Below, in pieces: positions 1-5,122 of a stretch of DNA of 5,122 nucleotides (positions are counted from its first letter, which is position 1; each line of letters begins with the position of its first letter). A program made the translations under genes and the position numbers. The DNA is from Flavobacteriaceae bacterium UBA3078 (GTDB taxonomy: Bacteria; Bacteroidota; Bacteroidia; Flavobacteriales; Flavobacteriaceae), in NCBI GenBank assembly GCA_002366675.1, contig DFBO01000276.1, forward strand, positions 31,010 through 36,131, written 5' to 3'. The notes beneath the pieces were generated by a model that was not told where the DNA came from, made no database searches, and saw only the letters and a program-made list of their open reading frames with translations.

Positions 1-177
1 CCCTTGATATTTTGCATATGTTTTTACAGCACTTTCATGGAGTTTTCTACCTCTTCCAGCAGGTTTGTCTGGAGCAGTAATTACTCCAGCAATATGATAG
101 TTGTTTTCAACTAAAGTTTTTAAAATGGTAACAGCAAATTCTGGTGTTCCCATGAAGACTATTCTTAAATCGTTCAT
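1..177 (-). CDS. fmt: Methionyl-tRNA formyltransferase, N-terminal part (cut by window edge)
   Basis: Fmt transfers a formyl group from 10-formyl-tetrahydrofolate to the methionine on initiator tRNA in the cytoplasm, preparing it for translation initiation. Only the first 59 codons are present; the frame is open to base 1, so the gene continues to the left. The visible protein starts MNDLRIVFMGTPEFAV and continues through VITAPDKPAGRGRKL. This matches the start of the Rossmann-type formyltransferase domain and the conserved PD-x-PAGRG-x-KL loop that is characteristic of Fmt. The ATG at 175-177 overlaps the recQ stop codon by one base (TAATG), so translation is probably coupled to recQ and no separate promoter is needed. 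The catalytic Asn-His-Asp residues, the C-terminal tRNA-binding domain and the full length lie outside the window and cannot be judged. Confidence 0.93.
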   Translation of the reverse strand, partial: MNDLRIVFMGTPEFAVTILKTLVENNYHIAGVITAPDKPAGRGRKLHESAVKTYAKYQG

Positions 178-2078
178 TACTTATTTAATTTATAAGTGTT
201 TTTATCAGTAATACTTATTAGCTGATGTTCTAATAGTATTTTTATGTTTTTATTTATGTCAGTTTCAGAGCAATTAATAAGTATTGTTAATTCTCTTGAA
301 CTTAAATCATTTTGAGACAATGCATGTAATATATCATCTTTAATATATGCATTATCTTTTGAGCTCGACTTACTTTTTTTAGTAATACATACTGAGCAAA
401 TTCCACAATCTGTTAGGTCTTTTTCTCCAAAATAAGAGAGTAGTTGTACGCTTTTACATGATTTGTTATTTTCTGTATATGCAATTACTGCATGTACTTG
501 CTTATATTTTAAATCGTTTTGCTGCTCTATATAATGCGAAATTCTATTGATGGCTTTATTATCTTCTCTTGGTTGTAAAAAAGTAATTTCAGAATCTGTT
601 TTAGAGAGGTTAAGAGTAATAATTTCGTCTCTTTCTAATTGCTTTAATACGGCAAATAACTTGTCTTCTGAAGCGGACGCCTTTCCTGAAACAAGAATAG
701 AATTTATTTTAATATCGTTTTCAAAAATACCACCATAAGTTCTTAAAATGGTTTTTACAATAACGTTTATGTCTTGATGTGTTTCTAAATAAGAAAATAG
801 TTTTTTGTTACTAACTATAAATTGCAAACTAGTACGTTTATTAAATTGTTTCGAAAGACTTAAAATACTTGTTCTGTCAAGCAGTTGAAGCGTATTATAA
901 GCTAACAGGCTGTTTAATTGATATGTTTTACAAAAGTCATTGAAATTAAAATCGAATAGAATATCTTGACCTTCGCCATAAGAAATCTGAAAATAATTGC
1001 TTAATTTTCTGTAAATATGTTTAACATCTTCTACTGTTGGCAGTACATTTAAAAACTGATTTTTAACTAGTAGGACATCGCTTTTGTTTTTTAGTATAAT
1101 AGCAAATGCCTTGTCTCCGTTTCTTCCTGCTCTTCCTGCCTCTTGGAAATAACTTTCAATACTCTCTGGTAAATTTAAATGAATAACTGTTTTTACATCT
1201 GGTTTATCAATTCCCATACCAAATGCATTTGTAGCAACCATGATTTGTTTTTGATTATTTATCCATAGATGCTGATTGGCTTCTTTAACTTTATTCGATA
1301 GTCCACCATGATACGTAGTAGTACTAAACCCTTTATTCTCTAAAAAATTTGCAATTTCTATGGTTAGCCTTCTGCTTCTAACATAAATAATTGAAGCTTG
1401 TGGGTTCTTTTTTAAAATAGTAACTAACCTAAAATGCTTGTCTTCTTCATCAAAAGTCATATAAGCCAGATTAGAACGCTCAAAAGATTGTTTAAAAATT
1501 TTGGGTTGAATAAAATCAAGCTCATCAACAATATCTTTAACCACTTCTGGAACAGCTGAAGCTGTTAAAGCAATACAATTAACTCCAGGTTGAATTTGTC
1601 TTAATAATTGAATGTTCTTATAAGCTGGTCTAAAATCGTTTCCCCATTGAGAGATACAGTGAGCTTCGTCTACAGCAATTAAATTAACATTCATTTGTTT
1701 GATTCTGTCTTGCACTAATTCTTGCTGAAGACGTTCTGGAGAGAGGTAAAGAAACTTGTAATTGCCATAAATACAGTTGTCTAAAAGTGTGTCTAATTCA
1801 TTTAAAGAAATACCACTAGTGATATTTAACGCCTTTATGCCTTTGTTTTTTAAAGAGGTAACCTGGTCTTTCATTAAGGCAATTAAAGGCGATACTACAA
1901 TACAAATGCCATCTTTAGCCATAGCAGGAATCTGGAAACATAAGGATTTTCCTCCACCAGTTGGTAGCAAGGCAAAAACATCTTCTCCTTCTAAAACAGC
2001 ATCAATAATTTCTTCTTGAAACGGTCTGAATGAGGTGAAATTCCAATAGCGTTCTAATATATTTATAGGATGCTGCAT
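177..2078 (-). CDS. recQ: RecQ-family ATP-dependent DNA helicase, HRDC-less form
   Basis: This is a 633-residue superfamily 2 3'-5' DNA helicase, expected to act in recombination and replication-fork repair. The helicase motifs appear in order: FRPFQ motif 0 (residues 17-21), Walker A LPTGGGKS (38-45), motif Ia VSPLIALMKDQ (62-72), LSPERL (112-117), the DEAH box (137-140) running into the aromatic-rich loop QWGNDFRP (144-151), motif III ALTASA (170-175), motif IV IIYVRSR (230-236), motif V ATNAFGMGIDKPDV (282-295) and motif VI QEAGRAGR (312-319). A RecQ zinc site follows, with Cys541, Cys558, Cys561 and Cys564 in the same C-x16-C-x2-C-x2-C spacing as E. coli RecQ. Two things differ from E. 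coli. About 160 extra residues (roughly 340-505) separate the helicase core from the zinc site. The protein also ends in a short, probably winged-helix segment (about 578-633) rather than an HRDC domain. The ATG overlaps the stop of the upstream ATPase gene by one base, and the stop overlaps the fmt ATG in the same way. RecQ-family membership is certain; whether it is the cell's main RecQ or a paralogue cannot be seen. Confidence 0.96.
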   Translation of the reverse strand: MQHPINILERYWNFTSFRPFQEEIIDAVLEGEDVFALLPTGGGKSLCFQIPAMAKDGICIVVSPLIALMKDQVTSLKNKGIKALNITSGISLNELDTLLDNCIYGNYKFLYLSPERLQQELVQDRIKQMNVNLIAVDEAHCISQWGNDFRPAYKNIQLLRQIQPGVNCIALTASAVPEVVKDIVDELDFIQPKIFKQSFERSNLAYMTFDEEDKHFRLVTILKKNPQASIIYVRSRRLTIEIANFLENKGFSTTTYHGGLSNKVKEANQHLWINNQKQIMVATNAFGMGIDKPDVKTVIHLNLPESIESYFQEAGRAGRNGDKAFAIILKNKSDVLLVKNQFLNVLPTVEDVKHIYRKLSNYFQISYGEGQDILFDFNFNDFCKTYQLNSLLAYNTLQLLDRTSILSLSKQFNKRTSLQFIVSNKKLFSYLETHQDINVIVKTILRTYGGIFENDIKINSILVSGKASASEDKLFAVLKQLERDEIITLNLSKTDSEITFLQPREDNKAINRISHYIEQQNDLKYKQVHAVIAYTENNKSCKSVQLLSYFGEKDLTDCGICSVCITKKSKSSSKDNAYIKDDILHALSQNDLSSRELTILINCSETDINKNIKILLEHQLISITDKNTYKLNK

Positions 2079-2620
2079 TACAGCTTTATTAAAGTGTCTA
2101 ATAAGTAATCAACGCGATTTTCAATAGTGTCAAAAGGGATATCTATTAAATTGTACTTATGCTTTTTATAGGTGTTTAATAATTGTTCATGAATTTTAAC
2201 AGCCTGATCAAAATTTTCATAACGCTCATTATCGCTAGTAAAAATGTCTTGCCAAGGAGCTAAAACATATACTTGGTCGTATCTATAAGTGTCACATGCT
2301 TCGATAAAGGAGTTTGGATAAATTTCGTTCGCATAATCCATATATGCCAAAACGTCTGGTACGCCTCTGTCTATAAACACAAAAGAAGATTCTGAGTTTT
2401 TAGCTTCATGAAACTGCTTCATTCGGCTTTTTAATAAACGCTCGCTAAACAAAAGCGGATTTGTTAAGAAAAGCTGTTCTATACCATCTTTTCTAGCATC
2501 TAAAATAACTTGCCTAGATATTTCTTCAAGACAAATATAGTCTCTCTTAATCAATTCGTTAATTAAAGATGTTTTCCCTGTTCCAGGGCCTCCAGTAATA
2601 ACAATTTTTTTTGAATTCAA
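2078..2620 (-). CDS. Small P-loop ATPase/kinase-like protein (AAA_28, NadR-kinase-like), TTG start
   Basis: This is a 180-residue cytoplasmic nucleotide-binding protein of unknown substrate. It has a Walker A motif GGPGTGKT at residues 10-17 and a Walker B-type strand ending FIDRG (82-86, Asp84) followed by VPD. An RYE motif (133-135) in a charged stretch resembles the lid of small nucleoside/nucleotide kinases. This layout fits the AAA_28 family, which is related to the ribosylnicotinamide-kinase domain of NadR; the substrate is not deducible. No ATG is available. Upstream of the chosen TTG (2618-2620) the frame holds only four codons without a usable start before an in-frame TAA, and the Walker A strand begins at residue 5, so TTG is the only sensible start. 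Eight consecutive A's follow it in codons 3-6. The gene leads a tight cluster with recQ (one-base TAATG overlap) and fmt, and is read from the divergent promoter region. The cluster gives no firm clue to its job. Confidence 0.85.
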   Translation of the reverse strand: MNSKKIVITGGPGTGKTSLINELIKRDYICLEEISRQVILDARKDGIEQLFLTNPLLFSERLLKSRMKQFHEAKNSESSFVFIDRGVPDVLAYMDYANEIYPNSFIEACDTYRYDQVYVLAPWQDIFTSDNERYENFDQAVKIHEQLLNTYKKHKYNLIDIPFDTIENRVDYLLDTLIKL

Positions 2621-2673
2621 ATTGGCAAGATTTTAGCTGTAAAATTCGTGAATTAAATCAGAAATAAAAAATG

Positions 2674-2681
2674 CAAAGGAA
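2674..2681 (-). promoter_or_regulatory. Candidate -7 promoter element for the ATPase-recQ-fmt group
   Basis: On the minus strand the sequence reads TTCCTTTG, which matches the Bacteroidota sigma-A -7 consensus TAnnTTTG in every fixed position but one. It lies about 54 bases upstream of the TTG start, a normal leader length. No good -33 TTTG is visible at the usual distance, so the call rests on the -7 element and its location. Confidence 0.45.
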
Positions 2682-2685
2682 ATAG

Positions 2686-2693
2686 TATCTTTG
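2686..2693 (+). promoter_or_regulatory. Candidate -7 promoter element for the DUF493 gene
   Basis: TATCTTTG is a perfect match to the Bacteroidota -7 consensus TAnnTTTG and is followed by CA. It lies about 60 bases upstream of the DUF493 ATG, which gives a leader of roughly 50 bases. A clear -33 TTTG is not seen upstream. It overlaps the inverted repeat and sits 4 bases from the opposing minus-strand element, so the two promoters could compete for RNA polymerase. Confidence 0.6.
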
Positions 2694-2752
2694 CAATTCG
2701 AAAATTAAAAGAATATAATCTTAATTTTTCACTTTAATAAGAATAACATAAT

Positions 2753-3046
2753 ATGAGTCCAGATAAAAAAACGAAAGAGTTTTATAAGAAGTTAAAAGAG
2801 CAATTATACGACACATCTTTATGGCCTTCAGAATATTTATATAAATTTATAGTGAAGTCTGATGCTAATAAAATTGAAGAAGTTGAAGCTATTTTTAATC
2901 ATTTAGGCGCTGTAATTAAAACTACTAAGTCTAAAAATGATAAATACACAAGCATTTCTATACATGTAAAAATGAAAAACCCAGAACATGTTATAGAAAA
3001 GTATATAGAAGTGTCAGAAAATGTTGAAGGTGTTATTAGTCTTTAG
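2753..3046 (+). CDS. DUF493 (YbeD-like) small protein
   Basis: This is a 97-residue soluble protein that I recognise as DUF493 (YbeD family). The support is its size, a PSEYLYKFIV strand near residues 25-34, a helix with VEAIF (about 44-48), a strand-turn segment with KYTSISIHVKM (64-74) and a second helix before the C-terminal VEGVISL. The E. coli member YbeD has a ferredoxin-like fold resembling ACT/regulatory domains, so a small ligand- or protein-binding role is plausible. The family function is not established, and no enzyme motif is visible. The start ATG has no Shine-Dalgarno sequence but an A-rich upstream region (AATAACATA), as is usual in this phylum. The gene diverges from the ATPase-recQ-fmt group and is followed after 68 bases by the DUF4290 gene on the same strand. 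Confidence 0.85.
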   Translation: MSPDKKTKEFYKKLKEQLYDTSLWPSEYLYKFIVKSDANKIEEVEAIFNHLGAVIKTTKSKNDKYTSISIHVKMKNPEHVIEKYIEVSENVEGVISL

Positions 3047-3055
3047 TTTTTTTTT

Positions 3056-3063
3056 GTACTTTG
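3056..3063 (+). promoter_or_regulatory. Possible -7 promoter element for DUF4290-murA
   Basis: GTACTTTG followed by CG is a near match to the Bacteroidota -7 element (TAnnTTTG), with the TA one base too close to TTTG. It follows a run of nine T's right after the DUF493 stop and lies about 52 bases upstream of the DUF4290 TTG start, a typical distance. It could give DUF4290-murA their own transcript, separate from read-through from DUF493. The call is tentative because the spacing is imperfect and no -33 element is clear. Confidence 0.35.
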
Positions 3064-3114
3064 CGCTTGCATAATTAACTTCATGCACAAATTATAACTC
3101 TACACCATTTTATT

Positions 3115-3765
3115 TTGATAGATAATATAGAATACAACACAGAACGTGAGCATTTAATAATTCCTGAGTATGGAAGACATATGCAGAAAATGATTAATTA
3201 TGCTAAATCACGAGAAACAAAAGAAGAACGAAATAAAGTAGTGAAAGCTATTATTTCTGTTATGGGAAATTTGCAACCACATTTACGTGATGTGCCAGAT
3301 TTTCAGCATAAACTTTGGGATCAGTTTTTTATCATGGCAGATTTCGATATAGATGTTGACTCTCCATATCCATTACCATCTCGTGAGGAATTATATGCAA
3401 GACCAGAAACTTTAAAATATCCTCAAAATTTTCCAAAATATCGATTCTACGGAAATAATATTAAAACCATGATTGATGTGGCTTGTAATTGGGAAGAAGG
3501 CGATTTAAAAGAAGCTTTAGTATATACCATTGCAAATCACATGAAAAAGTGTTTCCTAAATTGGAATAAAGATACAGTAGAAGATGATGTTATTTTTGGT
3601 CACTTACGTGAATTATCTGATGGTAAAATTGATATAAGAAATCTTGATGAAAACTTAATTGATGCTTCTATCTTAATGAGAAGCAAGAAAAAATACACAT
3701 CAAATACTAAGAAAAGTCATCATAAAAAAGGAAGTAATTCAAATAGACCGAGAAAACGTTATTAG
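3115..3765 (+). CDS. DUF4290 domain-containing protein, basic C-terminal tail, TTG start
   Basis: This is a 216-residue cytoplasmic-type protein with no signal peptide or membrane segment. I recognise it as DUF4290, a family I know from Bacteroidota, often next to murA; its function is unknown. Conserved-looking blocks are IEYNTEREHLIIPEYGRHMQ at residues 5-24, GNLQPHLRDVPDFQHKLWDQ at about 51-70 and DSPYPLP soon after. Residues 189-216 form a low-complexity tail with twelve Lys/Arg and two His, likely disordered and suited to contacting nucleic acid or acidic surfaces. The start must be TTG at 3115-3117: an in-frame TAA lies at 3076-3078, no ATG or GTG lies between, and the next ATG would remove the first conserved block. 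The stop is 6 bases before murA, so the two are almost certainly co-transcribed. A link to cell-envelope synthesis is only inferred from that placement. Confidence 0.85.
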   Translation: MIDNIEYNTEREHLIIPEYGRHMQKMINYAKSRETKEERNKVVKAIISVMGNLQPHLRDVPDFQHKLWDQFFIMADFDIDVDSPYPLPSREELYARPETLKYPQNFPKYRFYGNNIKTMIDVACNWEEGDLKEALVYTIANHMKKCFLNWNKDTVEDDVIFGHLRELSDGKIDIRNLDENLIDASILMRSKKKYTSNTKKSHHKKGSNSNRPRKRY

Positions 3766-3767
3766 GA
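3764..3767 (+). promoter_or_regulatory. Short Shine-Dalgarno-like site for murA
   Basis: AGGA overlaps the DUF4290 stop codon (TAGGATCGT before the ATG) and lies 4 bases from the murA start. Shine-Dalgarno sequences are otherwise absent in this window. Its place across the upstream stop suggests re-initiation by ribosomes finishing DUF4290. Confidence 0.4.
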
Positions 3768-3771
3768 TCGT

Positions 3772-5079
3772 ATGGGAATATTTAAAATTGAAGGAGGTCA
3801 TCAGTTAAAAGGAAAAATACAACCTCAAGGAGCAAAAAACGAGGCACTTCAAATTTTATGTGCTGTATTACTTACACCAGAACTTGTTACTATAAATAAT
3901 ATTCCAGACATAGTTGATGTTAATAAACTCATTGAATTATTAAAAAAACTAGGAGTAGAGGTAAACAAGATTGGAAAAGGGTCTTACACATTTAAAGCAG
4001 ACAACGTAAATCTTAAATATCTAGAATCACCAGAATTTAAAGAAGATGGTAGAGGACTAAGAGGCTCAATTATGATTGTAGGTCCATTACTAGCTCGTTT
4101 TGGAAAAGGATATATTCCAAAACCTGGAGGAGATAAAATTGGTAGAAGAAGATTAGATACACATTTTGAAGGCTTTATTAATCTTGGTGCTAAATTTAGA
4201 TATAACAGAGAAGATTATTTTTATGGCGTTGAAGCTAAAAAGCTAAAAGGGTGTTACATGCTTTTAGATGAAGCTTCTGTTACTGGAACAGCAAATATAG
4301 TCATGGCTGCTGTTTTAGCAGAAGGAACAACTACCATATATAATGCAGCCTGCGAACCTTACTTACAACAGCTTTGTAAGATGCTTAATCGTATGGGAGC
4401 AAAGATTAGTGGTATTGGCTCTAATATGCTCATTATTGAAGGTGTAGATAGTCTTGGAGGTACAGAACATAAAATGCTTCCAGATATGATTGAAATAGGA
4501 AGTTGGATAGGTTTAGCTGCAATGACTAAAAGCGAATTGACTATTACTAACGTTAGTTGGGATGATTTAGGTCAAATTCCAAATGTGTTTAGAAAATTAG
4601 GAATTACTGTTGAACGTCAAGGAGACGATATACATATTCCTGCTCATAAAAATGGTTACGAAATACAAAACTATATTGATGGTTCTATTTTAACTATTTC
4701 TGATGCACCTTGGCCTGGTTTTACGCCAGATTTACTAAGTATTATTTTAGTAGTTGCTACACAAGCCAGAGGCAGTGTTTTGGTGCATCAAAAAATGTTT
4801 GAAAGCCGTTTGTTCTTTGTCGATAAGTTAATTGATATGGGAGCAAAAATTATTCTTTGCGATCCACATAGAGCGACTGTAATTGGTCATGATTTTCAGT
4901 CTCAATTAAAATCTACTGTTATGACTTCTCCAGATATTAGAGCTGGAGTATCTTTATTAATTGCAGCATTATCAGCAAAAGGCACATCAACTATTCATAA
5001 TATTGAACAAATAGATAGAGGTTATGAAAATATTGACGAACGTCTTCGAGCTATTGGAGCAAAGATTGAACGTATATAA
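3772..5079 (+). CDS. murA: UDP-N-acetylglucosamine 1-carboxyvinyltransferase, Cys-to-Asp form
   Basis: MurA transfers enolpyruvate from phosphoenolpyruvate to UDP-GlcNAc, the first committed step of cytoplasmic peptidoglycan precursor synthesis. The 435-residue protein covers the whole EPSP-synthase-like two-domain fold; E. coli MurA has 419. Visible active-site positions, with E. coli equivalents inferred by motif alignment, are Lys22-Asn23 (same numbers), Arg126 (Arg120), Asp320 in FTPDLL (Asp305), Arg346 in ESRLFF (Arg331), Asp388-Ile-Arg390 (Asp369 and Arg371) and Arg416 in DRGYE (Arg397). In the mobile loop the usual Cys115 is Asp121: the motif reads PGGDKIG instead of PGGCTIG. The substitution is known from Mycobacterium tuberculosis, Chlamydia and Borrelia MurA, where the enzyme stays active but fosfomycin, which alkylates the Cys, does not inhibit it. 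The ATG follows DUF4290 by 6 bases with an AGGA site. Nothing suggests a recent transfer or damage. Confidence 0.97.
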   Translation: MGIFKIEGGHQLKGKIQPQGAKNEALQILCAVLLTPELVTINNIPDIVDVNKLIELLKKLGVEVNKIGKGSYTFKADNVNLKYLESPEFKEDGRGLRGSIMIVGPLLARFGKGYIPKPGGDKIGRRRLDTHFEGFINLGAKFRYNREDYFYGVEAKKLKGCYMLLDEASVTGTANIVMAAVLAEGTTTIYNAACEPYLQQLCKMLNRMGAKISGIGSNMLIIEGVDSLGGTEHKMLPDMIEIGSWIGLAAMTKSELTITNVSWDDLGQIPNVFRKLGITVERQGDDIHIPAHKNGYEIQNYIDGSILTISDAPWPGFTPDLLSIILVVATQARGSVLVHQKMFESRLFFVDKLIDMGAKIILCDPHRATVIGHDFQSQLKSTVMTSPDIRAGVSLLIAALSAKGTSTIHNIEQIDRGYENIDERLRAIGAKIERI

Positions 5080-5101
5080 TTTAAATATATAATTGAATTT
5101 A

Positions 5102-5122
5102 TAAAAAAGGCTTTGAGTAAAT
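5102..5122 (+). terminator. Possible first arm of a rho-independent terminator, cut by the window edge
   Basis: After murA the sequence is nearly pure A/T until an A-run followed by GGCTTTGAG at 5109-5117, then TAAAT at the edge. A-run plus GGCTTTGA is the usual look of the 5' arm of a terminator hairpin in these genomes. The matching CAAAGCC plus T-run would have to lie just beyond base 5122, so this is a guess from half of the structure. It could also be the start of an ordinary intergenic region. Confidence 0.25.

Larger units (their letters stand above)
2672..2695. repeat. 7-bp inverted repeat in the divergent promoter region
   Basis: TGCAAAG (2672-2678) and CTTTGCA (2689-2695) are perfect inverted arms around a 10-base spacer. 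On each strand the outward-reading arm supplies the TTTGCA part of a Bacteroidota -7 element, so the symmetry most likely reflects two back-to-back promoters. It could also be an operator for a dimeric regulator; the sequence does not decide this. Confidence 0.5.

Noticed and set aside
547..738. Open frame of 63 codons on the plus strand
   Set aside because: It lies wholly inside recQ on the opposite strand, has no recognisable domain or promoter, and the recQ frame is clearly the coding one.
1777..2019. Open frame of 80 codons on the plus strand
   Set aside because: It mirrors the antisense of the RecQ Walker A and motif Ia region; the Pro/Ser-rich sequence is a by-product of that coding, with no independent support.
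3040..3056. Nine-T run after the DUF493 stop as a rho-independent terminator
   Set aside because: No GC-bearing stem can be formed just upstream of the T-run, so there is no hairpin to support termination.
3083..3096. ATG in the DUF493-DUF4290 gap as a small leader peptide or alternative DUF4290 start
   Set aside because: It is out of frame with DUF4290 and reaches a stop after four codons, with no sign of a ribosome binding site or attenuation structure.
5080..5108. AT-rich palindromic-looking stretch after murA
   Set aside because: Short A/T self-complementarity is expected by chance in so AT-rich a region, and no stable stem is evident.
1..5122. A defence, toxin-antitoxin, mobile or other new multi-gene system
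   Set aside because: All six genes fit conserved housekeeping or conserved-unknown families of Bacteroidota, with uniform base composition, and no transposase, integrase, tRNA, direct repeats or array structure. Reading RecQ plus the small ATPase as a defence pair is not supported by any effector-like domain.

Overview
The window is very AT-rich. Its coding sequences look like those of a marine-type Flavobacteriaceae bacterium (phylum Bacteroidota). Three things support this: a DUF4290 gene directly upstream of murA, Bacteroidota-type -7 promoter elements (TAnnTTTG-like) with almost no Shine-Dalgarno sequences, and Lys/Asn/Ile-rich proteins. The genus cannot be named from the sequence alone.

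Layout. Two operon-like groups diverge from a short promoter region at about 2621-2752. Leftward on the minus strand, in order of transcription, are a small NadR/AAA_28-like P-loop ATPase (2078-2620, TTG start), a RecQ-family DNA helicase (177-2078) and the first 59 codons of methionyl-tRNA formyltransferase fmt (1-177, cut by the window edge). Each junction in this group is a one-base TAATG stop/start overlap, so the three genes are probably co-transcribed and translationally coupled. Rightward on the plus strand are a DUF493/YbeD-like small protein (2753-3046), a DUF4290 protein with a basic tail (3115-3765, TTG start) and murA (3772-5079). DUF4290 and murA are 6 bases apart and must be one transcript. 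DUF493 may share it or be separated by a second promoter near 3056. Nothing recognisable follows murA except what may be the first arm of a terminator at the window edge.

Function. The content is housekeeping: DNA repair (RecQ), initiator-tRNA formylation (Fmt) and the first committed step of peptidoglycan synthesis (MurA). Three small proteins of unknown or loosely known role sit with them. I see no mobile element, RNA gene, CRISPR array or defence/toxin system. The points most worth a second look are the Asp in place of the catalytic-loop Cys of MurA (predicting intrinsic fosfomycin insensitivity), the RecQ with about 160 extra residues before its zinc site and no HRDC domain, two genes that can only start at TTG, the symmetrical TGCAAAG/CTTTGCA divergent promoter, and the uncharacterised ATPase and DUF4290 proteins tied to recQ-fmt and murA.
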